Shown: in pieces, positions 8,398 through 17,805 of the stretch
How positions within the stretch are numbered: the stretch's first letter is position 1
How the letters are laid out: each line of letters opens with the position of its first letter
From: a virus
DNA length: 28,379 bases
Reading direction: 5' to 3' (one strand)
IMG/VR virus record: IMGVR_UViG_3300046002_004373
Coordinates: 1-28,379 of that record
Notes under the pieces: model-generated
Databases searched by the model: none
Seen by the model: the letters and a program-made list of their open reading frames with translations, nothing else
Told to the model about the DNA's origin: nothing
Translations under genes and position numbers: made by a program

Positions 8398-8414
8398 AAT
8401 ATTTATAATAAACA
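8398..8414 (+). promoter_or_regulatory. Candidate late promoter motif before gene at 8431
   Basis: AATATTTATAATAAACA is identical over 17 nt to 4170-4186 before the tube gene, and ends 16 nt before the ATG. It begins immediately after the tape-measure stop. Confidence 0.5.
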
Positions 8415-8430
8415 TTAAAACATAAATAAT

Positions 8431-8724
8431 ATGCCAACATCATTAGTAACCTTACTACAAAATCCAACATCGTACACTAATGCAGTACCTAAATGGAATG
8501 GAGGGGCAGTACCACCAACGTTTCAACCAAACGTTAACCCAAATCCTCCAGGGTCTCGCCATGATCAATATTCAGTAAATGGAAACCCACCTATTCAAGT
8601 AATAGCAGGTGGATTTGTACCATTTATACCAACACCATCACGTTTAGAAGAAGCCGATCCGTTAAATACGGCACCCTACAGAAACGCACCTGGACTTAAA
8701 TACGTAGATTTCCCACACCCTTAA
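8431..8724 (+). CDS. Proline/asparagine-rich hypothetical tail protein, 97 aa
   Basis: The product is short, rich in Pro, Asn and Gly, and lacks predicted membrane segments or long helices, suggesting an extended structural or linker-like protein. It begins a block of baseplate genes after its own late-type motif, and the next gene starts 9 nt after its stop. I do not recognise the family. Confidence 0.7.
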   Translation: MPTSLVTLLQNPTSYTNAVPKWNGGAVPPTFQPNVNPNPPGSRHDQYSVNGNPPIQVIAGGFVPFIPTPSRLEEADPLNTAPYRNAPGLKYVDFPHP

Positions 8725-8733
8725 TACTTAATA

Positions 8734-10803
8734 ATGGGTATATTCCAACAGGCTTCATTAACAAATCTAAGGAATTTAAGATACGGACGTGATACAATAG
8801 GTGGTGGTGATAGTGGAGCTCCATATATTACTACTGCTATTCCACCTGCTTTAGACCAACAAGCCGATCCTAACGACGCTGTAGGAATTGACGGTGGTTT
8901 AATTAGAGGAGGTTTTACAGGAGCAACAAATGCTTCTCAAAAAGATTTCATTCGTATTGGTAAATTCTTAAAAGATGCACCACAAGGTCCATTGTTTGTA
9001 ATCAAACAAGTTGGACTACAGTTGTCTAATCCACAGTTGGAAGCACCTCTAGGCGCTGGAGCTATATTAAATAATGTATTACAAGGAAACTTTAGTACAC
9101 TTTTTGGAGGTGGTGATAATTTTAACGCTAATATAGGGAATACTCGTATCTATAATGGTGGTATTAATACATTACTTCAAGTTCCACTTAATGCTTTTGG
9201 AGGTCATATAACAAGACATGGTTTGTTGCCGATTCAATCCGATGATGCCAAATATGAAAATGTTGCCTTTAATAACAATCAAGAAGATCAAGGAGCTAAC
9301 AATAGATTAGTTAGATTAAAAGCTAAATTAGTAAAAAACCCGGATGCCAATATAGCTTCATACATTAGTGGTCCTGGTTCTATTGATGGTATAGGAATTA
9401 CTACTATCCCATATATTTACAAAACATTAAGTAATCCTCAATATCTACCTTTAACTAAACCTCTTGAAATTTCACAAGATGGTTTTACTAACAACGCTGT
9501 AGATGAGAATGAAGATTATTTATATGTACGCCCTGCTTTAAATCCAAACTATTATAATGCTCAAGGAGTATCATTACAATACTTATACAATTCTGAAGCT
9601 TTAATAGAATATAGTAATAATATTCTTCCTCCTTCTGAAGATCTAACAAATACTCTAGCTCAAAGTAATCAAATTGATCAAAATGCTATTAATTACGGGG
9701 CTGCCAAAACATACTCAATATTACAAAGTGCTATTGATAGACAGACAAATAAAAATCAAATAGGAACAACATATTTTGAAAAAAATATAGGTACCACAGT
9801 TGGAGTAAGTCAAATTAATAAGGCTAATCAAGCTAGTACACCTATTCGCTTTAATATAACTGGGAGATCTAAATATAAAAATTTAGATTTAAAAACATTT
9901 AATATAGATTCTCGCTTGGGTTTAAGCCAAGCTGATGGTTATAAAGATGAGGTTAATTTAACCCCACTATACTATGCTTCAGACGCTCCGGGCTCATCAT
10001 ATATTAAAATACCAGGAAACGCAAGACCTACTAGAGTAAGAGATTTAATCAAATTTAGAATTGAAGCAGTCGATAACGACTCTCCAACAAATAGTGTCTG
10101 GATGATCTTTCGTTCGTACCTTAAGGATATTACAGATAGTCCAAATCCGTCTTGGGGTACAGTTAATTATATAGGACGTGGAGAACCTTTTTATATTTAC
10201 AAAGGATTTGAACGAAATATTTCATTTACTCTTCAAGTAGCGGCAATGTCTGAGGAAGAATTAAGACCAATGTGGCAAAAATTAAATTATCTATATTCAA
10301 ATACAATGCCTGATTATAGTAATAATATAATGAGAGCCCCATATATGCGATTAACATTAGGTGATTATATGTTCAGACAACCAGGAATAATTAAAAATTT
10401 AACATATTCTATAGGTAACGATTCACCTTGGGAGATAGCAATTGATGAACCAGAAAGTGGTGGAGATTTATATGAATTACCACACGTAATGACTATAACA
10501 ATGACATTTGCTCCGGTACATGACTTCGTTCCTCGCAAATTTCCAACAATTTTAAATACAGTACCAGGTTCAGACGGAAAACCAGTAGCAGATTGGAAAA
10601 ATCTACCAGCATTTATGGGTGATAGACAAAGTAATCAAAATAAATGGTTAACAGATATATTTGGAAGTGATAATAAAATACCAGTGGGAGAAAATTCACC
10701 AGGAGTCCGCCCTGTATCAGTATTACCTACGCCTCAATTAGCCCCCGTAACGGGAGGTGCAACTATAAACGATATTGTTGCTCCCCTTAATATACCACAA
10801 TAA
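8734..10803 (+). CDS. Baseplate/tail structural protein, 689 aa
   Basis: The N-terminal third is Gly/Asn-rich. The C-terminal region (~470-610) contains VNYIGRGEPFYIYKGFERN, a helix around MSEEELRPMWQKLNYLYS, then LTLGDYMF and a final HVMTITMTFAPVHDFVPR. I associate this pattern with a conserved baseplate or tube-initiator component (gp48/gp54 or similar) in T4-like phages, but cannot say which. It overlaps the following gp53-like gene by one base (TAATG), implying translational coupling and probably physical association in the baseplate. Confidence 0.7.
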   Translation: MGIFQQASLTNLRNLRYGRDTIGGGDSGAPYITTAIPPALDQQADPNDAVGIDGGLIRGGFTGATNASQKDFIRIGKFLKDAPQGPLFVIKQVGLQLSNPQLEAPLGAGAILNNVLQGNFSTLFGGGDNFNANIGNTRIYNGGINTLLQVPLNAFGGHITRHGLLPIQSDDAKYENVAFNNNQEDQGANNRLVRLKAKLVKNPDANIASYISGPGSIDGIGITTIPYIYKTLSNPQYLPLTKPLEISQDGFTNNAVDENEDYLYVRPALNPNYYNAQGVSLQYLYNSEALIEYSNNILPPSEDLTNTLAQSNQIDQNAINYGAAKTYSILQSAIDRQTNKNQIGTTYFEKNIGTTVGVSQINKANQASTPIRFNITGRSKYKNLDLKTFNIDSRLGLSQADGYKDEVNLTPLYYASDAPGSSYIKIPGNARPTRVRDLIKFRIEAVDNDSPTNSVWMIFRSYLKDITDSPNPSWGTVNYIGRGEPFYIYKGFERNISFTLQVAAMSEEELRPMWQKLNYLYSNTMPDYSNNIMRAPYMRLTLGDYMFRQPGIIKNLTYSIGNDSPWEIAIDEPESGGDLYELPHVMTITMTFAPVHDFVPRKFPTILNTVPGSDGKPVADWKNLPAFMGDRQSNQNKWLTDIFGSDNKIPVGENSPGVRPVSVLPTPQLAPVTGGATINDIVAPLNIPQ

Positions 10804-11114
10804 TGATATACAATAACGCAGACATATTAACAACAACTATTGATTCCCCATTCGGTGCGGGAAAACAATACTATAAAGCTAAACAATTTCCTATCATACC
10901 ACCAACGGCTAATGATTTATATGTTGTTACTGTAGAAGGGGATAGATTAGATTTATTAGCTTATACTTACTATCAAGATGCTTCATTATGGTGGGTTATA
11001 TCTGCTATAAATAATAATTGCACATTAGGATCTATGTTTCCTGTGCCTGGAACACAATTACGCATACCTACGGATATAAATAATGTTTTAACTATATTCG
11101 GAAATATTAATTAA
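10803..11114 (+). CDS. LysM-like baseplate protein (gp53/tail protein X-like), 103 aa
   Basis: The ATG shares its A with the preceding stop codon. The protein has a LysM-type core: VTVEGDRLDLLAYTYYQDASLWWVI, then N(N)CTLGSMFPVPGTQLRIP. This pattern (a short strand, an YxD....W helix, then PG..L.IP) is typical of tail protein X and gp53-like baseplate wedge proteins in contractile tails. The role would be to connect hub and wedges. The specific homology to gp53 is inferred from fold pattern and position. Confidence 0.75.
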   Translation: MIYNNADILTTTIDSPFGAGKQYYKAKQFPIIPPTANDLYVVTVEGDRLDLLAYTYYQDASLWWVISAINNNCTLGSMFPVPGTQLRIPTDINNVLTIFGNIN

Positions 11115-11124
11115 ATAAAATGTT

Positions 11125-14100
11125 ATGTCAATATTTAGAGAAACCTTCCCTACATTTATTCAAAACGAATTAAAACGAAGACAAGATGGGATGGCTGCTA
11201 GAACTCCCGCTTTTCTCCACCAATTAAATTCTCGCTCAGCTTGGGTAAGAATGACTTCAGGAGTTAATACTAGAGATAGTAAAGGGGGTATAACCAATGA
11301 ACTAGCAAAAAACTATGTTTTACAAGGTGGAACCTTAAATCATTCTACAAAAGAAACTAAAGATGGTATTGTAGATGTTTTTACTCAAAAAAATGGTTTA
11401 GGAAATGCATCAAATGCCTATAGTAACAGATCTCAAGGAGGCAATTTAAACAGAACTGGTATTAGACCTATGCCGGGTATTACTAATGTAGCTATACAAT
11501 CAAAGGGAGCATACGGTTCACTTCAAGAAGCAACAGTAACATTTAATTGTTGGGATATTAAACAATTAGAAGAATTAGAACTTCTTTATATGCGTCCGGG
11601 ATATACTGTACTTTTAGAATTTGGTTGGGATTTTGCTAAAATAAATGGTTATACTCCTAGCTATGATATATTAAATAAAAGCGATCTAAAATTAAATGAT
11701 GCTTTTGCTCAAATTTATGAATTAATTGATCAAAGTGGAGGAACATACGATGCCTTATTAGGGTATGTTAAAAATTATAATTGGGCTGCTAGAGATGATG
11801 GTGGATACGATTGTACTACTTCTATTATATCACTAGGTGAAGTATTAGAATCACTTAAATGTAATTGGGTACCTGGAGAAACAATAGCATTTGATAGCTC
11901 TAACAAAGGAATACTTCAAATACCAGGAGCTCCTTCTAATATAAATGTTGTTCAATCTTATGAAAAAGGAATTATTCCCGGATTAATCCAAGAATTATGG
12001 AACTATGCTTATAGAAGATCAGACAGATTATCAACAACTATAACTGACAGATCAGGAGACTATTATTATCTTTATAGACAAGATATTAGAGAGAATAAGG
12101 GTGATAGAGGAGGATTAGTTAAAAACCTAGGACAAAACGATCCTAAAGCAGAAATATATATAACATTAGGTAGTTTTTGTGATTTACTTAGTACGTATGT
12201 GTTTACTAAAGGAGCTAGTAATCAACCACTTTCTGAGTTAGTAACTTATGAAACTGACTATAAATCTAAAAATTATATAAAATACGATAAGAAAAATAGC
12301 ACTAACTCTCCTGAATCATTATTTAATCCTCAAAAACCAATTAATGCATATGCTAAATCTCTTAAATGTATAGCTAGTCCTTTAGCTCTATCAACTAATC
12401 TAGGAGTATGCTATGTTAGAAATGACAATTGGAATAACCTCTCAATTCAAGCACCTACATCACCTACACCACCTGCAAGAATAACACCTTCTAGAGATAT
12501 CCAGAATGCCGTTTTTAATACCAATTTTTCTACATTAAAAAATTCTGTGCTGCCTGCAGTAGTTGAACGAATTGGTTCTAAAATGACTAGAACAGGAGAT
12601 ACAACATTAGGTTCTACATTTGGAGGTGGATTTGACCTTACAAATACAAAACAATATAAATATGATGGTAATTTAAAAGATGACATAACAACACTAGCTA
12701 CGGATTTAGGAAATGCTTTAGTTGGATTTACATTTCCTAGTGGAGTTCCTGAACTTGAATTTTGGAATGGAACCCGATTTTCTTCCCCTAACACAAATCC
12801 TGGATCGGGTACTGTTAATCTTTTAGATTACTTTGGAAATGTTAATAAATTATATGATCAACTATTTCGCTATGATTATGATCCCGCCCCTCCAGGGAAA
12901 CCAGATATATATGAACAAAATATTGTAGGATTTAATGAAGACCCGTTTGAAGATGGAGCTGTTTCAACTACTGATAAAACTCAAAAACAATGGTCTAAAC
13001 AAGAAGTAATTGATCTTCTTAAAACATCTCTTTCTAGTATTCCTATACAAGGAGCATTACAACAAAGTCTTATAAATCAAATCCCTGTAGTAGCAGATCA
13101 AGTTGCTAACGCAGCTTCAAATGTATCATCTAAAAGTGCTTTACCTTTTTTAGAAGATAATAATGGTGATACAAAACAATTAGGATATATTTCAAATATA
13201 TATGTTAATTTAAACTACTTATATGAACATGCAATTTCTAAAAATGTTGCTTCTAGTGATCCTCAAAATAAAAATACTATATCTATAAGGGATTATATTC
13301 AAGGAGTTATGAGAGATGTTCAAAATAGTTTAGGAAATATAAATAATTTTGATATTCAAGTAGATAATCGAAATGCTATAGGTAGAATTATTGATATTAA
13401 TTTTACTGGAAGTACAAAAGAAAAATTATTTCTTCTTCAAATGCATAATCTTAATTCTGTAGTTAGAGATTATAAATTTTCATCTAAAATATTTCCTGAA
13501 ATGGGTTCTATTATAGCTATATCTGCTCAAGATCCTGAAGGTATAGGAAAATTAGGATACGATAATGCTACTTTAGTTGCATGGAATGAAGGGATATCAG
13601 ATAGATTAATACCTAAAAAGAATTTTAATTCAACTATAGAGTTAAAAAAAGATCCTAATAAACCTGATAGTCCTGCTACATTTCTTTTACCTTTTTTAAC
13701 TAAGATATATAATTATTTTCAATATATAAATGGTTCTAGTACTTTAAATAGCACAAATGATAATTTTAATTATGCTTATGGTGGGTTAGATTTTGCTTAT
13801 AGAGACTTTTTAGCTAGTTTAGATAGATTTGATCCACAAAACCGTTTTAGAACTATTATACCAACAGAATTAACTATTACTTTAGATGGTATTGGTGGTA
13901 TAATTATAGGAAATTTATTTAAAATTAATCAAGACATTATACCTAAAGGATACAAAAACATAGGTAACCGAGAAATTGCATATATTGTAACTAGACTAGG
14001 ACACCAACTCTCAGGAAATGACTGGACCACAGAATTAAGTGCTTATCCTGTTGTATTTGAAAATGCCACAGGAATAAAGGTTTGGAAACAATGGGATAAT

Positions 14101-14655
14101 AACCAATATCCAGGAACAATTATTAAAGTAGGTAAAAATCGAATAAGGATACCAAATACAGCAGCCGCGGCCGCCAATGAATTAATAGTTTTTAATACTT
14201 TAAAAGCTGCAGGATGGAATAAGGTACAAGTAGCAGCTGCATTAGGTAATATATCAAAAGAAACAGGAGGTTCATTTGATCCAGGAGCAGTATGGGCTAA
14301 AGATCTTAATGGATATCCTTCTGTAGGCTTAATCCAATGGAATGGAAAAGGTGTAGGTAACACTACAGATCCAAATGGTGTTTTTGCTATAATTGGTACA
14401 ACAGTAGAAGAACAAACAAATTATTTAATTAATAAATGGCCTAATACTGCTAGATTTTTAAAAGCAACTCCTAGTACGGTAACTCCTTATACAGCAGGAT
14501 TTAATTTTGCTAAAATAGTAGAAGTATGTGCAGATTGCGGAAATTTAACAGACTACCAAAATAGCACAAGATTCCAAGCATATGAAAGAAGCACATTTGC
14601 TGAAAACTATTATAATAGATTTAATACATCTGGAGATTCTTTATACTGGCAATAA
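11125..14655 (+). CDS. Large baseplate hub protein with C-terminal phage tail lysozyme domain, 1176 aa
   Basis: The start at 11125 has the GTT-ATG context; an out-of-frame ATG at 11120 is ignored. The N-terminal region (~110-180) contains a conserved hub-like segment with TFNCWDIKQLEELELLYMRPGYTVLLEFGWDF pattern elements. The C-terminal ~160 residues form a muramidase-like domain of the tail-lysozyme type: NTLKAAGWNKVQVAAALGNI, the likely catalytic Glu1046 in SKETGG, and GLIQWNGKG. An Ala5 stretch (residues 1013-1017) forms the hinge. The protein probably combines the roles of T4 gp27 and gp5: central hub plus cell-wall-digesting tip. The lysozyme domain would open peptidoglycan during tail penetration. 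Confidence 0.8.
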   Translation: MSIFRETFPTFIQNELKRRQDGMAARTPAFLHQLNSRSAWVRMTSGVNTRDSKGGITNELAKNYVLQGGTLNHSTKETKDGIVDVFTQKNGLGNASNAYSNRSQGGNLNRTGIRPMPGITNVAIQSKGAYGSLQEATVTFNCWDIKQLEELELLYMRPGYTVLLEFGWDFAKINGYTPSYDILNKSDLKLNDAFAQIYELIDQSGGTYDALLGYVKNYNWAARDDGGYDCTTSIISLGEVLESLKCNWVPGETIAFDSSNKGILQIPGAPSNINVVQSYEKGIIPGLIQELWNYAYRRSDRLSTTITDRSGDYYYLYRQDIRENKGDRGGLVKNLGQNDPKAEIYITLGSFCDLLSTYVFTKGASNQPLSELVTYETDYKSKNYIKYDKKNSTNSPESLFNPQKPINAYAKSLKCIASPLALSTNLGVCYVRNDNWNNLSIQAPTSPTPPARITPSRDIQNAVFNTNFSTLKNSVLPAVVERIGSKMTRTGDTTLGSTFGGGFDLTNTKQYKYDGNLKDDITTLATDLGNALVGFTFPSGVPELEFWNGTRFSSPNTNPGSGTVNLLDYFGNVNKLYDQLFRYDYDPAPPGKPDIYEQNIVGFNEDPFEDGAVSTTDKTQKQWSKQEVIDLLKTSLSSIPIQGALQQSLINQIPVVADQVANAASNVSSKSALPFLEDNNGDTKQLGYISNIYVNLNYLYEHAISKNVASSDPQNKNTISIRDYIQGVMRDVQNSLGNINNFDIQVDNRNAIGRIIDINFTGSTKEKLFLLQMHNLNSVVRDYKFSSKIFPEMGSIIAISAQDPEGIGKLGYDNATLVAWNEGISDRLIPKKNFNSTIELKKDPNKPDSPATFLLPFLTKIYNYFQYINGSSTLNSTNDNFNYAYGGLDFAYRDFLASLDRFDPQNRFRTIIPTELTITLDGIGGIIIGNLFKINQDIIPKGYKNIGNREIAYIVTRLGHQLSGNDWTTELSAYPVVFENATGIKVWKQWDNNQYPGTIIKVGKNRIRIPNTAAAAANELIVFNTLKAAGWNKVQVAAALGNISKETGGSFDPGAVWAKDLNGYPSVGLIQWNGKGVGNTTDPNGVFAIIGTTVEEQTNYLINKWPNTARFLKATPSTVTPYTAGFNFAKIVEVCADCGNLTDYQNSTRFQAYERSTFAENYYNRFNTSGDSLYWQ

Positions 14656-14667
14656 TTTAATTAATTA

Positions 14668-15141
14668 ATGAGACCAATACCTAAAAGCCGAATTCAAGAA
14701 AGTTTATATACCAATGGTACTGGTATAGGGCAAAATATTGCTTTACGTTACATAAGTGATAAAAAACCTTATCTAGGATCATATAACATAGTTAATGGTA
14801 CTAAATATTCTACAGGAAAAACATTTGATAATAATTCTCAATCATTAGAAACTTATAATGTTTTATCAAAAAATACTGCTTCTATTTTATCTGCTGGGTC
14901 CGTTCCTACTTTAAAAGATTCATTATTAAATCCTAATGTTTCCTTGTCTTCTCCTCGTTATTTTTCTAAAGACTTAAGAACTTCAAATATTTTAATTAAA
15001 GAAATAGATAAAAACGCTTATAATCAACTAGCTGACCAATCTTCATCAAATTATCAAGTAATAATTTACGATCAAAACACTCAAACTTTAGAAGAAGTTA
15101 ATAGTCAAATGCCTGGATTGACATCTTTCTTGGTTTCCTAA
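14668..15141 (+). CDS. Hypothetical tail-associated protein, 157 aa
   Basis: It follows the hub gene by 12 nt and is the last gene of the structural block. It is rich in Ser, Asn and Tyr, with an N-terminal segment (TNGTGIGQN) and DKKPYLGSYNIVNGTKYSTGK typical of small beta-structured phage appendage or baseplate proteins. No membrane segment, signal peptide or catalytic motif is visible. Function unknown. Confidence 0.7.
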   Translation: MRPIPKSRIQESLYTNGTGIGQNIALRYISDKKPYLGSYNIVNGTKYSTGKTFDNNSQSLETYNVLSKNTASILSAGSVPTLKDSLLNPNVSLSSPRYFSKDLRTSNILIKEIDKNAYNQLADQSSSNYQVIIYDQNTQTLEEVNSQMPGLTSFLVS

Positions 15142-15160
15142 AAATTTATTCGTACATTTA
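15130..15160 (+). promoter_or_regulatory. Host-type promoter for the replication block
   Basis: TTG (15130-15132), 20 nt, then TACATTTA (15153-15160) within TTCGTACATTTA. This fits the Bacteroidota promoter (TTG near -33, TAnnTTTG near -7). The -33 element lies inside the preceding gene's end. An 8-bp inverted repeat (TTTATTCG 15145-15152 / CGAATAAA 15162-15169) brackets the -7 box and may be an operator or early hairpin. Confidence 0.75.
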
Positions 15161-15180
15161 GCGAATAAATAAATAAGGTT

Positions 15181-16455
15181 ATGTTTTATATTATCGAGAA
15201 GGAATCTCAATTACCGTTTTTACCGCCTTTTGATAAATGTTTTGTTCATGTAATATCGAACAATTACAATTATCACCCTGCTATATCTGAAGTATCATTA
15301 GTTTATGTTAAACCATTTGATGATAAAGGATATATATTCTGTATTAAACATAACGAATCACTAAGTCTAAAATGGCAACCACTTAAAAAATTCCTGTCTG
15401 AAAAGGAATTATATGCTATTGATGCAAAACACACTAAATATTTTTTAAGTGGTAAAATAAACGATATAACATTAAACAGTATTGCTAAAGGCGCTAAATT
15501 AGAGCTAAGCAAATGTGAACCTGAAATTATGTTTGATTTTTATCGTAACCACGGTTCAATAAAGAATGTTAATGAATTAATTCCAATTTCTAAACATTAT
15601 GAATATTGCGAATTACTTTACGAGTTAGTAAAACCATATATTGATAAAAATACTGATTATACAAATAAACAAATTGATGTGTTCTTTAAAATTGAAAAAG
15701 AAGGCATTAAATTAGATCGCGAATGCTTTATTAAATACCATGAAAACCATCCTACGCCGCATTTTTCAATCAAACAAGGACGAGCTTATACTAATTATAA
15801 TTTATATACTCTTACTGGTCGCCCTTCTAATTCCTTCAATAATATAAATTATGCTGCTCTAAATAAAGAAAACGGGGAGAGAGAATGCTTTGTTCCTGGC
15901 AATGACTTATTTATGGAGTTTGATTTTAATGGTTATCACCCTCGTTTATTAGGTGATATAGTAGGATACAAATTTGATTACGATACTAGTGTATATGTTC
16001 AAATTGCCCAAATATTAAACGAATCCGATATATCTAAAGTAAAAGAAATTACATTTCAAAATTTATACGGAGGGATACGAAAAGAATTTAAAAACAAGCC
16101 ATTCTTCAAGGAAGTAGACATGTTTACAGATAGTTTATGGGATGAAATCCAATATGGTGGTTCATTTAAAACACCATCAGGTAAAATATTTCATTTAAAA
16201 GATATTGAAAACCCAACACCACAAAAAATACTTAACTACTATATCCAGAATTTCGAAACATCGCAAAACGTAGAACAACTACATGCATTATTTGGCGAGT
16301 TTAGGCCGTTAAAATCGCGTATAGTGCTCTATACATATGACTCCGTGCTTATAGATGTATCGCGCGAAGAAACGCAGAAAATTGGGGAGATCCTAGCTAA
16401 ATTAAAATACCCAACACGAGTAAAAACAGGAACACACTATAATAATTTAAAATAG
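15181..16455 (+). CDS. Compact family A DNA polymerase (T7/PolA type), 424 aa
   Basis: Polymerase motifs are in order: TGRPSN (212-217); motif A around D248 in FDFNGYHPR, aligning residue for residue with the T7 DASGLELR motif but with His253 where T7 has Glu; motif B with K288 spaced exactly as in T7 before YG (296-297); and motif C as Y386-D387-S388, replacing the usual HDE. Both catalytic Asp are kept. The first ~150 residues have no recognisable DxE exonuclease motif, and the protein is far shorter than T7 Pol (704 aa), so proofreading is probably reduced or absent. It likely replicates the phage genome with the neighbouring SSB, recombinase and helicase. It lies under the promoter at 15130-15160. 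Confidence 0.8.
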   Translation: MFYIIEKESQLPFLPPFDKCFVHVISNNYNYHPAISEVSLVYVKPFDDKGYIFCIKHNESLSLKWQPLKKFLSEKELYAIDAKHTKYFLSGKINDITLNSIAKGAKLELSKCEPEIMFDFYRNHGSIKNVNELIPISKHYEYCELLYELVKPYIDKNTDYTNKQIDVFFKIEKEGIKLDRECFIKYHENHPTPHFSIKQGRAYTNYNLYTLTGRPSNSFNNINYAALNKENGERECFVPGNDLFMEFDFNGYHPRLLGDIVGYKFDYDTSVYVQIAQILNESDISKVKEITFQNLYGGIRKEFKNKPFFKEVDMFTDSLWDEIQYGGSFKTPSGKIFHLKDIENPTPQKILNYYIQNFETSQNVEQLHALFGEFRPLKSRIVLYTYDSVLIDVSREETQKIGEILAKLKYPTRVKTGTHYNNLK

Positions 16456-16469
16456 AAAAACAAACGGTT

Positions 16470-16925
16470 ATGACCCAAGAACACATATTTATGGCCAGTT
16501 ATGAATTTAACGACATTGTTATTGATGACATGGTAGGAAATAAATTATTTTGCACCTTTATTGCTCAAGATAGATTAGATGAAGTGCTAGGTGCCCTTAC
16601 AAATCGCTATTCTATTTTATATAATAAAATATTCGTTTTATCCTCTCCGGATACTAACGAGTTGATTTTAACATATAACATTGATGTTATGAATACTACA
16701 TCGAAAAATGCACTACCTAGCACAATATTACTACATAGAAAAAAAGAATCTAATACTTTATACACAATTAATGCATTAAACGCTTTAATTCGTGAACTAA
16801 ATCAAGGTGTACTTGATACTAACTACAAAGTAAACTGGCCTGACCACCGTAATGTTATATTACTTACTCAAGAAGGCGGCTTAAGAAAAGTACATACAAA
16901 AATCCACACTATTGTTGAAGTCTAA
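16470..16925 (+). CDS. Hypothetical replication-cluster protein, 151 aa
   Basis: The ATG is preceded by GTT. The protein is mixed alpha/beta with no membrane segment or catalytic motif that I recognise; a central segment (NTLYTINALNALIRELN) is followed by WPDHRN. It sits between the polymerase and the SSB gene, which suggests a replication-associated role such as a clamp-loader-like, primase-accessory or regulatory protein, but nothing in the sequence decides this. Confidence 0.7.
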   Translation: MTQEHIFMASYEFNDIVIDDMVGNKLFCTFIAQDRLDEVLGALTNRYSILYNKIFVLSSPDTNELILTYNIDVMNTTSKNALPSTILLHRKKESNTLYTINALNALIRELNQGVLDTNYKVNWPDHRNVILLTQEGGLRKVHTKIHTIVEV

Positions 16926-16926
16926 T

Positions 16927-16957
16927 TTGGCTTCCTAATTTTCCTTTCGTACATTTA
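16927..16957 (+). promoter_or_regulatory. Host-type promoter before SSB gene
   Basis: TTTG (16926-16929), with TTG at 16927-16929, 20 nt, then TACATTTA (16950-16957) in TTCGTACATTTA. The same 12-mer occurs at 15149-15160. It gives the SSB gene its own strong transcription start, as expected for a highly needed protein. Confidence 0.78.
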
Positions 16958-16990
16958 TCTTACTTATAATTATTAAAATTAAAAAATGTT

Positions 16991-17803
16991 ATGGATTTAT
17001 CTTTAATCAAATCAAAATTGGACTCTTTCCAAAGCAAAGGGCAAACCAAAGACAAAATTGACTATTCCAAAATTTTTTGGAAACCGAAAGTGGGAAAACA
17101 CCAAGTTCGTATTATTCCGTCAAAATTTAACAAGTCAACACCATTCCGTGAAGTTTATTTTCACTATGGTTACACTAAAGGACCTATTTTGGCCTTAACA
17201 AATTGGGGTGAAGCTGACCCAATCTTAGAAGCAGCACAAAAACTTCGTAAATCTGACAATCCGGATCATTGGCAAATGGCTAAAAAGATTACTCCTAAAA
17301 TGAGAGTATTCGCACCTGTTATTGTTCGTGGTGAAGAAGCATCAGGAGTTCGTTTATGGGAATTTGGTAAAGAAATTTACACCCAATTAATGAATATTGC
17401 AATGAACGAAGATTATGGTGATTTTACGGACATTCAAGATGGACGTGATTTTATTGTTGAAGGAGTTGATGATACTGTAGCAGGTCGTAAAGTAGTTAAA
17501 TGTCTTCTTACACCAAGAGTAAAAACTACACCTATTACAGATGATGCTGAAGCATTACAACTGTATTTAGACGAACAACCAGATATCTTTGCAATTAATA
17601 GAAAACATACCTATGAAAGCTTAAATGAAATCTTCCAAAAATGGGCTAATCCTGAAGAAGATGATACTGACGAACCTATTGTTGCTAAAGAAGAAGAAGG
17701 TCTTAATGATATGCCTTGGGATGCTAAAGCAGAAACACCAGCGCCTAATTATACTTTAAGCACAAAACAACCAAAAGCAGATAAATTTAACGACTTATTT
17801 TAA
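16991..17803 (+). CDS. Single-stranded DNA-binding protein (gp32-like), 270 aa
   Basis: The N-terminal basic segment is followed by an OB-fold-like core beginning WKPKVGKHQVRIIPSKFN, with PFREVYFHYG. These are hallmarks of gp32-like proteins in T4-related phages. No Cys/His zinc cluster of T4 gp32 is visible. The C-terminal third is acidic (EEDDTDEP and similar) and ends DKFNDLF, like an SSB protein-interaction tail. It protects single strands and organises the polymerase, UvsX and helicase; its position next to uvsX supports this. The 3-residue DLF end is shared with the NrdB protein. Confidence 0.88.
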   Translation: MDLSLIKSKLDSFQSKGQTKDKIDYSKIFWKPKVGKHQVRIIPSKFNKSTPFREVYFHYGYTKGPILALTNWGEADPILEAAQKLRKSDNPDHWQMAKKITPKMRVFAPVIVRGEEASGVRLWEFGKEIYTQLMNIAMNEDYGDFTDIQDGRDFIVEGVDDTVAGRKVVKCLLTPRVKTTPITDDAEALQLYLDEQPDIFAINRKHTYESLNEIFQKWANPEEDDTDEPIVAKEEEGLNDMPWDAKAETPAPNYTLSTKQPKADKFNDLF

Positions 17804-17805
17804 TC

